A DNA stretch of 64,000 nt, taken from Frisingicoccus sp009929615 (lineage in GTDB: Bacteria > Bacillota > Clostridia > Lachnospirales > Lachnospiraceae). Positions 16,215-24,693 of this stretch are shown here, one piece after another. The stretch spans positions 71,269-135,268 of the forward strand of contig JAQUXR010000003.1 of assembly GCA_028692275.1 (NCBI GenBank), written 5' to 3'. Position 1 is the first letter of the stretch; every line of letters starts with the position of its first letter. A program made the position numbers and the translations under genes. The notes below the pieces were generated by a model that had not been told where the DNA came from, did no database searches, and saw nothing but the letters and a program-made list of their open reading frames with translations.

Positions 16215-17763
16215 AGTGCAGATTCGGCTGTGTCGTTAATCCAATACCATATTGATAGACAACTCCATCAATCTTTATAAATTCGCCCGCTTTATCCATC
16301 AGTGTTTTAAAATTATCTAAACCATACATTTTGTCATCGGAAATCCAGGTCCACTTTTCATTTATAAAACGAATATTTCTGCCTTTTTCTCCACCCATCC
16401 AGACTAAAGCACCTATCGATGCAAGATACTTCGAACCATTGATTACTAAAATTTCACCCGCTTTTATACCGCCGTACTCCGGTCTTGACTTTCTCAATGC
16501 TCCTCCATTCCATACTTCTACATCCTTCACTTCTGCATTATTAGCATTTGGAAGGCCTGCTTTCACTGCATAGGCCACATCTTCTATCGTTATTGTATAT
16601 TGTTTCTCAGTTAAAATCGTACCTGCTTCAAATCCATGTCCACTTGCAGTAAGTTCATACGTCCCTGCATCGTTTGAACCTTTTGCTGCTATTGTCGTTT
16701 TAGGGTTAATCAAAATCGAAACTAGCTCTGAAGGATATTCTTGTTTACCCGGTTCATATATTGCAGTGCAGATGTACTGCTTATGTACATTACTATCATC
16801 CGTTGTTATTTCAATGCTTGAACCTGTCGCATTGGAGATAACATTCCATTTATCAGCCCCTTCGCTTTTTTCACTCCATTGCAATGTATGGGTTGCAGCA
16901 TCTGTTGCGAAGGATGCTGTTAAAGTAACCTTGTTCCCTTGATTGACTGTTACTTCGCTATCATTTTGGCTTACTGTTGTACCTGTTGCTGTTATTTCAG
17001 GCGCAATCATAATCGGAGCAACATATTTTTTTGGTTCAATGGTACATCCTTTTTTTGCTATTCTTATTCCATTTGGTAAATTAATCTCAAATAGATAACG
17101 CCCTGCTATACCACTCACCTCGTCCACTGTTCCGTCCACTGCCGCTATAAAAGCTTCTGGTCCATCAGTAATTGTTGGCTGAGTTTCAATCGTGAGTTGT
17201 GCAATTGTTGTACCGGGATATGCTTTATTCAATGCGTCTGCAAATCCATTTATACTAAGAAGCCATGCATCCTTTATCCAAGTTTTTAAATCATCCTCTG
17301 TATTTGCAGTTGTAGAAGGAACTGTGCATTCTGTACCTGTTATAAGCGTCTCTATACTTGGTGTGCGTTGAAGTGCAACAGCCTCCCCATTGTAGTTACA
17401 AGGAGATCCTTTAACATAGCCGCATGTTTCATCATGAATTCCCTCTGCATGCTTGCAGCTCGTGCCCTCTACTGCCGGCTGATAACTGCAGGTCCCGTCT
17501 GTACAGCTATGGGTACAGCCACCTTCTGTCAAATAACCACAAGTCTCATCATGCTCATGGTCACAGGGTATTTCCGTCTGCTCTGCCTTATATCCACAGT
17601 CTTCGTCATGATTTTCCCCATGCGTACATGCAGCTGCTTCCCTATAACCACAGGAACTGTCATGGGTATGCTCATCTTCTGCCATGGCAGCCGCTGGTAT
17701 AACCCCTATCACTAAAGCAACTGCTAATATGATTGTGAAAATCGATTTCATTTTTCTTTTCAT
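16207..17763 (-). CDS. N-terminal part of a Cys/His-repeat cell-surface protein (frameshifted)
   Basis: 518 aa starting with a signal peptide (MKRKMKSIFTIILAVALVIG, cleavage near AMA-ED). Residues about 30-130 hold at least five repeats built on H-D-x-x-CGY and C-x-H, such as HTHDSSCGY, HDEDCGY, HDETCGY. They may bind metal or form disulfides; no function is established. Residues about 250-360 resemble Ig-like domains (VTLTASFATDAATHTLQWSE). The frame ends at a (TA)4 tract (16208-16215). Two extra bases, or one fewer, would join it to the downstream frame and its sortase signal, restoring a protein of about 730 aa. Either a pseudogene, a phase-variable gene or a sequencing error. Confidence 0.75.
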   Translation of the reverse strand: MKRKMKSIFTIILAVALVIGVIPAAAMAEDEHTHDSSCGYREAAACTHGENHDEDCGYKAEQTEIPCDHEHDETCGYLTEGGCTHSCTDGTCSYQPAVEGTSCKHAEGIHDETCGYVKGSPCNYNGEAVALQRTPSIETLITGTECTVPSTTANTEDDLKTWIKDAWLLSINGFADALNKAYPGTTIAQLTIETQPTITDGPEAFIAAVDGTVDEVSGIAGRYLFEINLPNGIRIAKKGCTIEPKKYVAPIMIAPEITATGTTVSQNDSEVTVNQGNKVTLTASFATDAATHTLQWSEKSEGADKWNVISNATGSSIEITTDDSNVHKQYICTAIYEPGKQEYPSELVSILINPKTTIAAKGSNDAGTYELTASGHGFEAGTILTEKQYTITIEDVAYAVKAGLPNANNAEVKDVEVWNGGALRKSRPEYGGIKAGEILVINGSKYLASIGALVWMGGEKGRNIRFINEKWTWISDDKMYGLDNFKTLMDKAGEFIKIDGVVYQYGIGLTTQPNLHYI

Positions 17764-17870
17764 CTGCCTGTCCTCCCACGCTGGTATTTATTGACCCAAA
17801 TCCACCTCTATTATACAAGAAAATTTTCGCCTTGGGTACTGACCTAAAGGTAAGTCTTATGCTGTAAATA

Positions 17871-17899
17871 AAAACGCAGCCCTTTTTGGACTGCGTTTT
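17871..17899 (-). terminator. Terminator of the hydratase operon
   Basis: Stem AAAACGCAG / CTGCGTTTT plus CC/GG pairs around a TTTTT loop. On the minus strand it is followed by TTTTTATTTA, 18 bases after the stop codon of the aconitase-type gene. Confidence 0.85.
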
Positions 17900-17916
17900 A
17901 AAATTCATATTATCTT

Positions 17917-20199
17917 TTATACACGATTATAATTGATAAGACATCCTTTCAGGATAATCTCTCTTTCCTCATCCGTTAATTCTCCAAGAGACATGGTAAA
18001 CGGTACCAGTGTTTCACCAACTTTATAGGCTGCAATACTATCCGCTTTTTCTTCAACTGCTTTTTTAATATCCGGCACAAAGATATAATCACCATTAACA
18101 AATGGTAAATCTCCCTTTGGAATGATAAATGGCAGCATACCCCAGTTAATGAGGTTTGAACGATAACGTTTTGTTGCATATTCATTGGCAATATTGGCCC
18201 ATCCGCCAAGAACCTTCTGACAGGATGCAGCCTGTTCACGGGCTGAACCGTCCCCAGGTTTTACTGCAAAAATAGTGCTTCCTACACCCAGATTTCCTTC
18301 GCCTGCTTCAGGGAACTGTGTGTGTACGGTTGCCATAACCGGTTTGATTTCAGGAAGTGCTTCCAGTGGACAGGTTCCCGCTTCAATAGCTTTCTGAGCA
18401 ACCTGTACTTCTTTCGCTTTACCCACATAAGATGGGTCTTTTCTTGAAAGTGTAAACTCTGCCAGTCCCAATGGGTTGGAACGATAGGATGAAGTTTCTC
18501 CGGACGGAATTAATTCATCTGTTGTAGTTACAGGGTCATGAATCTCACAGACAACCTTCAGAAGCATGTTCTGAGGCAGCGGAGACATCGCCGGCCAATC
18601 CTTAATGTTTGGTCCAAGCTTAATCTCTGCATCCGGGTCAGCCACACCATGACTGTCAAATACACGATTTTCATAAATCGTTTTATCAAAGAAATATTTT
18701 GGTTTTGTATAATTCACATCAATATCTGTTGCAGGGGTTAAATAGCCTTTATTTGCTGCTGTTGCAGCAATAGAGCGGGCATCCATAAGGGCAACGGAAG
18801 CCACCTGGCCATTCTGAATCTTAGAGCCTTCACGATTCGGGAAGTTTCTTGTTGAATGACGAATGCTGAGGGCATTATTCGCCGGTGTATCTCCGGCACC
18901 AAAGCAAGGACCACAGAAAGCTGTTTTTACGATAGCACCTGTAGACATCAATGTTGCTACAGCACCATTCTTCACAAGTTCCATATAAATCGGTGTACTT
19001 GCCGGATATACGCTCAGTGTGAATTCATCCGGTCCAATACTTGCACCCTTAAGGATATCCGCAGCATCACAAATATTCTCAAAACCACCGCCGGCACAGC
19101 CTGCGATAATTCCCTGTTCAACATAAAGTTTTCCATTACGGACTTTATCCTTTAATGTAAAATCCACCTGTCCATCAAGACTGACAAGGGCACGTTTTTC
19201 ACAGTCATCCAGAATGTCCATCAGATTGGCATTCAGTTCTTCAATCGTATAGGTATTGCTTGGATGGAATGGCATAGCAATCATAGGACGAATGGCACTG
19301 AGGTCAATCTCAATCATTCCGTCATAATATGCCACCGGTCCGGGATTTAATTCTTTATAATCTTCAGAACGTCCATGAATATCATAGAATTCTTTAATCT
19401 CATCATCTGTTCTCCAAATAGAAGAAAGACAGGTGGTCTCTGTGGTCATTACATCCACACCAATACGGAAATCCGCACTCAGGGAAGATACCCCCGGTCC
19501 TACGAATTCCATAACCTGATTCTTAACATAACCATTATCAAATACTGCACCAATAATCGCCAGTGCCACATCCTGAGGACCTACACCGATAATCGGCTTG
19601 CCTTTCAGGTAAACACCGATAACCCCCGGCATATTGATATCATAGGTCTGATTCAGCAGCTGTTTTACAAGTTCTGGGCCACCTTCGCCCATAGCCATGG
19701 TTCCAAGGGCACCATAACGGGTATGACTGTCAGAGCCGAGAATCATACGTCCGCCGCCTGCCAGCATCTCTCTGGCAAACTGATGGATAACTGCCTGATG
19801 GGGTGGTACATAAATACCGCCGTATTTTTTAGCACAGGTCAGACCAAACATATGGTCATCTTCATTAATCGTACCACCAACTGCACAAAGACTGTTATGG
19901 CAGTTTGTCAAAACATAAGGTACCGGAAACTTCTCCAAACCTGAAGCTCTCGCCGTCTGAATAATACCTACAAAGGTAATATCATGGGAAGTCAGCTTAT
20001 CAAACTTGATTTTCAGCTTCTCCATACTGCCGGAAGTATTATGGGCTTCCAAAATACCATAGGCAATCGTGTTCTTTCCTGCTTCTTCTTTGGAAATTTC
20101 TTTTCCTGTTTTTGCTGCAAGTATCTGTTTTACATCACCAGCATCTTCAACAATCTCTGTACCATTAACAAGGTATACACCATTCTCGTATAATTTCAC
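17917..20199 (-). CDS. Aconitase-superfamily hydratase (YbhJ-like)
   Basis: 760-aa protein of the aconitase superfamily. Visible signatures are GSDSHTRYGALGTMAMGEGG, IAGCAGGGFENICDA and FCGPCFGAGDT; the three Cys of GC and CGPC would hold a [4Fe-4S] cluster. The C-terminal swivel domain contains YATKRYRSNLINWGMLPF. Length and sequence resemble E. coli YbhJ more than AcnA/AcnB as far as I can judge, so the substrate may not be citrate. GTG start at 20199 with AGGAGG about nine bases upstream. No citrate synthase or isocitrate dehydrogenase is nearby. Last gene of a packed nine-gene minus-strand run. Confidence 0.82.
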   Translation of the reverse strand: MKLYENGVYLVNGTEIVEDAGDVKQILAAKTGKEISKEEAGKNTIAYGILEAHNTSGSMEKLKIKFDKLTSHDITFVGIIQTARASGLEKFPVPYVLTNCHNSLCAVGGTINEDDHMFGLTCAKKYGGIYVPPHQAVIHQFAREMLAGGGRMILGSDSHTRYGALGTMAMGEGGPELVKQLLNQTYDINMPGVIGVYLKGKPIIGVGPQDVALAIIGAVFDNGYVKNQVMEFVGPGVSSLSADFRIGVDVMTTETTCLSSIWRTDDEIKEFYDIHGRSEDYKELNPGPVAYYDGMIEIDLSAIRPMIAMPFHPSNTYTIEELNANLMDILDDCEKRALVSLDGQVDFTLKDKVRNGKLYVEQGIIAGCAGGGFENICDAADILKGASIGPDEFTLSVYPASTPIYMELVKNGAVATLMSTGAIVKTAFCGPCFGAGDTPANNALSIRHSTRNFPNREGSKIQNGQVASVALMDARSIAATAANKGYLTPATDIDVNYTKPKYFFDKTIYENRVFDSHGVADPDAEIKLGPNIKDWPAMSPLPQNMLLKVVCEIHDPVTTTDELIPSGETSSYRSNPLGLAEFTLSRKDPSYVGKAKEVQVAQKAIEAGTCPLEALPEIKPVMATVHTQFPEAGEGNLGVGSTIFAVKPGDGSAREQAASCQKVLGGWANIANEYATKRYRSNLINWGMLPFIIPKGDLPFVNGDYIFVPDIKKAVEEKADSIAAYKVGETLVPFTMSLGELTDEEREIILKGCLINYNRV

Positions 20200-20212
20200 A
20201 GGTTTTATCCTC

Positions 20213-20674
20213 CTATTCTACAGCCACATGGCTCATCAATATTTCATAAAGTTCAGGATAACTCCGCTTCATTCGAATCGGTTTGTATTCTTTATCCAAA
20301 AAGCAGTGGGATGTTTCTCCGCTGCATCTGAGTTCACCGGTTTCATGGTCCATCACTCTGTAGGATAAAAACATCTTCACTCCGTTAAACCGGGTAATCT
20401 TTGTATAAATATCCACAATATCATTATAATGCACCATCGTCTTATAATCGCAAGAAGCAGATAATACGGGAATCATAATTCCCAATGCTTCCACATTCGC
20501 ATATGAGTAGCCGATTTCCTCCATGAAATTCATCCGTGCTTCTTCAAACCAGCGTATATAGTTGGAATGATGAATAATTCCCATCTGGTCGGTTTCATAA
20601 TAATGAGCACGGCGTTCATATAGGCTCTCTTCCGGTTCCTTTTCATCCTGATTTTCAATAATTATCTCTCTCAT
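20213..20674 (-). CDS. Acyl-CoA thioesterase, YbgC/4HBT family
   Basis: 153-aa hot-dog-fold protein. The segment YYETDQMGIIHHSNYIRWFEE is the 4-hydroxybenzoyl-CoA thioesterase signature, with the catalytic acidic residue in TDQMG and the conserved HHSNY. It should hydrolyse a small or medium acyl-CoA. Begins with an acidic N-terminal extension of about 20 residues. 13 bases before the hydratase gene and 27 bases after azlD, so co-transcribed. Substrate unknown. Confidence 0.85.
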   Translation of the reverse strand: MREIIIENQDEKEPEESLYERRAHYYETDQMGIIHHSNYIRWFEEARMNFMEEIGYSYANVEALGIMIPVLSASCDYKTMVHYNDIVDIYTKITRFNGVKMFLSYRVMDHETGELRCSGETSHCFLDKEYKPIRMKRSYPELYEILMSHVAVE

Positions 20675-20701
20675 CTTTTGTATCTCCTGACCTTAACTAT
20701 A

Positions 20702-21034
20702 TTACCATACAAAAATGTATTGAACAAGAACCATATATAAAAGTGTTCCTCCTGCAATACTCAAAAGAACATTCTTTTTCCACCGGTGAATAAATACAAT
20801 AAACACAATGGCAATCAATTCAGGAAGGCCATGGCTGCTCCCAAATACATTGACATCCTTCAAACAATAAATAACCAGAAGTCCTATGACCGCATAGGGT
20901 AAAACAGTTCCCAGATACCGGATAAATTCCGGTGTTTCTTTATTCTCCGGAAATAAAATAAAAGGCAGAAACCGGGTAAGCATCGTTCCCAACACACACA
21001 CACCAATGGTTATACAGGCCTGCAAATCTGTCAT
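20702..21034 (-). CDS. azlD: Branched-chain amino acid export subunit AzlD
   Basis: 110-aa small membrane protein with about four helices, typical AzlD length. The motif TMLTRFLPFILFP near the N-terminus is characteristic. The open frame extends to 21196, but that part overlaps azlC antiparallel in reading and lacks membrane character; the ATG at 21034 overlaps the azlC stop in ATGA, the usual azlC/azlD arrangement. Works with AzlC to export branched-chain amino acids or analogues. Confidence 0.85.
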   Translation of the reverse strand: MTDLQACITIGVCVLGTMLTRFLPFILFPENKETPEFIRYLGTVLPYAVIGLLVIYCLKDVNVFGSSHGLPELIAIVFIVFIHRWKKNVLLSIAGGTLLYMVLVQYIFVW

Positions 21035-21729
21035 GCCTTCACCCCCTTTTGAAGCGGCTTCTTCATCGCCGAGAGGCATATAAGAATACCAATCATTGCC
21101 GGAATCAGAAAGGAACTGCTTCCAAAAAGAATACGGCATAAAAGGGTTACTGCCAGACCGATTATCGCCGGCCGGTGTTCCTTTGTATCCTGCCACTGTC
21201 CTACAAAGATAACAACAAAAAGAGCTGTCAAAACAAAATCCAGACCCTTTGTATTAAAGGAAATCATCGTTCCGATAAGGGAACCGATACCACTTCCCGT
21301 CACCCAGTAGCACTGGTCAAGAAGCGTCACCCAAAACATATACCATGTCCGTGATACACTCTTTTCTCCATCCAGGGTACATAGTACGGAAAAGGTTTCA
21401 TCTGTAAGACCAAATATCAAATACGGTTTAAATTTCCCGGTGCTTTTAAACTTCTCCAACATGGACAAGCCGTAAAACAAATGTCTTGCATTGACCATTA
21501 GGGTCATCATCAGGGCCGCTATCGGATTAAAAGCAGTAACCAGTAAGGAAATGGCTACATACTGCATAGAACCTGCATAAATAAACAGGCTCATCAGCAA
21601 TGCCCATCCAATGCCGTATCCCTTTTCATTCAGTAATATTCCAAAGGCTATTCCAAGAAAAATGTATCCAGTCATAACCGGAATCGTTTTTGGAAAAGCC
21701 AGTTTCAATGTTTTTATCTGTTCACTCAT
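21031..21729 (-). CDS. azlC: Branched-chain amino acid exporter large subunit AzlC
   Basis: 232-aa polytopic membrane protein. Signature regions are PVMTGYIFLGIAFGILL, YAGSMQYVAISLL and MVNARHLFYGLSML, typical of AzlC. Start overlaps the stop of the AI-2E-family gene (ATGA) and its stop overlaps azlD, so three coupled genes. In Bacillus the pair exports branched-chain amino acids and 4-azaleucine. Confidence 0.9.
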   Translation of the reverse strand: MSEQIKTLKLAFPKTIPVMTGYIFLGIAFGILLNEKGYGIGWALLMSLFIYAGSMQYVAISLLVTAFNPIAALMMTLMVNARHLFYGLSMLEKFKSTGKFKPYLIFGLTDETFSVLCTLDGEKSVSRTWYMFWVTLLDQCYWVTGSGIGSLIGTMISFNTKGLDFVLTALFVVIFVGQWQDTKEHRPAIIGLAVTLLCRILFGSSSFLIPAMIGILICLSAMKKPLQKGVKA

Positions 21730-23138
21730 ATCTCATCGTCATCGCGTTCTTTCTCCTGTTCTTTACGCAATGCCTGTTCCTCTCTTTTTTTCTCCCGTTC
21801 AATGCTTATATTCTTATAGCTGCCATATTTTTCCCGCCGCTCTTTACGGGTATCCACATCCCCGGAATTATAAACCAGCTGTTTAGTTTCTGTATCGTAC
21901 CGGTCTGAACTGATATAAGGCTTTGTTTCCAACGGCATATGCTTCTTATACAGGGTATACTCAATAAAACTCTTTATAAGATAGTAGATGACTGCAAATA
22001 CCGGCACTCCAAGAAGCATTCCCGGAAAGCCGAAAACACCGCCACCTAAAAGAATTGCAAAGACAACCCAGAAAGGGGACAGTCCTGTGGAATTCCCAAG
22101 AATCTTCGGTCCAAGAATATTTCCATCAATCTGCTGAAGGATAACAATAAAAACAAGAAATATAATGCCCTGTCTTAAATCTGTCAGACTGATTAAGATA
22201 ACACTCGGTACTGCACCAATGTATGGTCCAAAAAATGGAATAATATTGGTTACACCTACAATAACGCTGACAAGCAGTGCATAAGGCATATCGATAAGAC
22301 TCAGCACGACAAAACAAACAAGACCGATAATCGCTGAATCAATTAATTTTCCTGAAATAAAGCCACCAAAAATCTGATTACAGTGGCGGGCCACATCCAC
22401 CATTGAATTGGCTGTATCCGGTTTAAACAGGGCATAAGTAATCTTCTTTGCCTGACCGGTAAAGGTTTCCGCACTCATCAGCACATAGATGGAAATAATA
22501 GCTCCTACGAGCAGGTTATAGAAAAATCCGAATACATTCATAACACTCATTGTAAAGGTGTTAATGCCCACTCGAATCTGCGGATATAAATCATTCTTCA
22601 TCCAGGTCTGAAGGTAGTCCAGTCCCTGGTTTACCAGGCTCTGTATATCCTGGGAAAATTTACTTTCTGACTGCAGGTGGCCGAACCACTCTCCGATCTG
22701 CCTTGTATAGGATGGAAATCTTGCAATAATCAGTGCAATACTTCGAACTAACTGGGGAACAATCATATAACCCAGCACAAAAAGAACGGCCACCGCAAAA
22801 ACCATAGCACCGCCTATTGAAATATTTCGAACCAGTTTTTTCGTTTTCAGCGGCTTTTTACTTTCTTTAAAAACACTCAGTTTCATCAAAAGCCTCTGAA
22901 AAAATTCAACCACGGGAAGAAGCACATAGGCAATAACAATTCCCGTGATAACCGGGGCTAAAATACGAAAAAGCGTACCAATCGAATGTTTTATCGCATC
23001 CCATCTGAAAAGTACAAATATAAAAATGCCGCCGACAGCAATAACAAAAAGATATATCATTGCCTGACGAATAATAGTTTTTAATGACATTTTTCCTGTT
23101 TCTTCTTTTTTATTGCTGTTCTCCGACATTTTCCTCAC
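21726..23138 (-). CDS. AI-2E family (PF01594) transporter
   Basis: About 467-470 aa. Multiple membrane helices with the family-typical segments APVITGIVIAYVLLPVVEFF and GVTNIIPFFGPYIGAVPS near the C-terminal third, and a long charged tail ending KEQEKERDDDEI. Relatives include TqsA (autoinducer-2 export) and Na+/H+ antiporters, so the name does not fix the substrate. GTG at 23138 or ATG at 23129 could start translation; both overlap the end of the PAP2 gene. Confidence 0.85.
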   Translation of the reverse strand: MRKMSENSNKKEETGKMSLKTIIRQAMIYLFVIAVGGIFIFVLFRWDAIKHSIGTLFRILAPVITGIVIAYVLLPVVEFFQRLLMKLSVFKESKKPLKTKKLVRNISIGGAMVFAVAVLFVLGYMIVPQLVRSIALIIARFPSYTRQIGEWFGHLQSESKFSQDIQSLVNQGLDYLQTWMKNDLYPQIRVGINTFTMSVMNVFGFFYNLLVGAIISIYVLMSAETFTGQAKKITYALFKPDTANSMVDVARHCNQIFGGFISGKLIDSAIIGLVCFVVLSLIDMPYALLVSVIVGVTNIIPFFGPYIGAVPSVILISLTDLRQGIIFLVFIVILQQIDGNILGPKILGNSTGLSPFWVVFAILLGGGVFGFPGMLLGVPVFAVIYYLIKSFIEYTLYKKHMPLETKPYISSDRYDTETKQLVYNSGDVDTRKERREKYGSYKNISIEREKKREEQALRKEQEKERDDDEI

Positions 23139-23730
23139 TCTTTTCCGGACTATTCTGCAGTTTCACCATTTTCTTATGATAATTATTCTTTCGAATCTTT
23201 TTATAAATCGTACATACAATCCACGCACTCAGCATACCGAGCAATATTCCTGCAATAACATCCGACGGGAAATGAACCGCCACATAAAGTCTGGACCACG
23301 CAATCGCCGCTGCAAGAACAACAGATACCGAACCCAGACGGCGCAGATTTTTATTGTCTGCTGACCAGCACAGGGCACACGCCGCTGCAAAGGAACTGCA
23401 GGAATGACCCGATGGGAAAGAAAAATCACTCTGTCTTTCCAACAGAAGAATCAAATCACCAAACTGGTCATAAGGCCTGATTCTTGCAACAATATTTTTC
23501 AAGGCTACATTTGTAATCAAAGCGCCTACAGCTAAGGCCAGCAATCCGCAAACTCCCATCATTCTGGTTCTCTTTGGAATAAGAAGTAAAATACATAGAG
23601 CTATCCAGAACCATCCGGAATTCCCCAGATGACTGATAGCTACTAAAGGCCCGGTCAGCCAGTCAAAACGCAGATGCTCCTGTATGAAAAGCAGAATCCT
23701 GTAATCTATCTGTGTAATAAATTCAAACAT
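23110..23730 (-). CDS. PAP2-family membrane phosphatase
   Basis: 206 aa, five to six helices. The three phosphatase motifs are visible: KNIVARIRPYDQ, FSFPSGHSCSSFAAA and SRLYVAVHFPSDVIAG, giving the catalytic His residues of lipid phosphatases such as undecaprenyl-diphosphate phosphatase or phosphatidylglycerophosphatase. The basic, hydrophilic C-terminus overlaps the next gene. 16 bases after the radical SAM gene. Confidence 0.88.
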   Translation of the reverse strand: MFEFITQIDYRILLFIQEHLRFDWLTGPLVAISHLGNSGWFWIALCILLLIPKRTRMMGVCGLLALAVGALITNVALKNIVARIRPYDQFGDLILLLERQSDFSFPSGHSCSSFAAACALCWSADNKNLRRLGSVSVVLAAAIAWSRLYVAVHFPSDVIAGILLGMLSAWIVCTIYKKIRKNNYHKKMVKLQNSPEKSEENVGEQQ

Positions 23731-23746
23731 ATCTCATTTCCTCTCT

Positions 23747-24670
23747 CTATGTATCACTGCCCGGCAGCACACCATAGCCATCGAAATCCGGAATAAAACT
23801 TTCCTGTGCTGTCTCACCCTCCTGAATGTAAGCATTTTCTACACCCTGGCGAATCGTATACTGAATCAGTCGTTCGTATACGGAGGACTTCACCTTCTTT
23901 TGGAGTTCCGGAAACTTTTCCAAATCTCCACTCGGTGTATACTGATTCATAAGGCTCAGATAAATATTATTTTTATAAGTTTCATGAAGGTACTCTATAA
24001 TCTGTCTGGAATCCATGGACTGTCCCGGAAGAACCATATGACGCACGATAATTCCTTTAATCATCATTCCATCTTCATCAAAAACGGCCGGTCCTGTCTG
24101 ACGGTACATCTCCTCTAAAGCCTTTGAAGCATAAAAGGAATAGCCTTCTTCTCTGGCATACTTTTCCGAAAGATGTACATCCATAAATTTAAAATCTGTC
24201 AGGTAGACATCGATCCATCCATCCAGAAGTTCCAGTGTATCAATTTTTTCAAAACCGCCGGTATTGTAAACAATGGGCAGCGTCAGTCCCATCTTCCGGC
24301 TAATGCGTAAAGCTTCAATAATCTGTGGAACGAAATGGCTGGGTGTCACAAGATTAATATTGTGGGCTCCCTTGGCCTGCAATTCCATAAAAATCCCGGC
24401 CAGTCGAACAATGGAAATCGTTTCGCCACGGCCTTCTTTGGAAATCTGTCCATTCTGGCAAAAAACACATCCCAGATGACAGCCTGTAAAGAACACTGTT
24501 CCTGAGCCTCTTGTACCGGAAATACAAGGTTCTTCCCACATATGAAGAGCAGCCCGGGCAACTTTTAACTCTGCTGTCTGACGGCAGAACCCCTGCTGTC
24601 CCTTCAAGCGGTTAACACCGCATTCTCTCGGGCACAATCCGCATTCTTTATACCATTTCTTCCAATTCAT
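23747..24670 (-). CDS. Radical SAM protein, PflA-like
   Basis: 307 aa. The cluster motif CHLGCVFCQN (CX3CX2C, near residue 65) binds the SAM [4Fe-4S] cluster. An N-terminal CGLCPRECGVNRLKGQQGFC adds a second Cys set seen in PflX/AmmeMemoRadiSam-like members. Further motifs are NLVTPSHFVPQI, YNTGGFEK and YLTDFKFM. The target protein or metabolite is unknown; no glycyl-radical enzyme lies in the window. Between MATE (23-base gap) and PAP2. Confidence 0.88.
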   Translation of the reverse strand: MNWKKWYKECGLCPRECGVNRLKGQQGFCRQTAELKVARAALHMWEEPCISGTRGSGTVFFTGCHLGCVFCQNGQISKEGRGETISIVRLAGIFMELQAKGAHNINLVTPSHFVPQIIEALRISRKMGLTLPIVYNTGGFEKIDTLELLDGWIDVYLTDFKFMDVHLSEKYAREEGYSFYASKALEEMYRQTGPAVFDEDGMMIKGIIVRHMVLPGQSMDSRQIIEYLHETYKNNIYLSLMNQYTPSGDLEKFPELQKKVKSSVYERLIQYTIRQGVENAYIQEGETAQESFIPDFDGYGVLPGSDT

Positions 24671-24693
24671 AGCATCTTACGCCGTCCTTTTCC

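Noticed and set aside
19375..19944. Plus-strand open frame of 189 codons within the hydratase gene
   Set aside because: Antisense shadow of a conserved enzyme; His/Asn/Cys-rich nonsense composition.
20702..21196. Longer azlD start at 21196
   Set aside because: The extra 54 residues overlap azlC, are hydrophilic and lack homology; ATGA coupling at 21034 is the standard arrangement.
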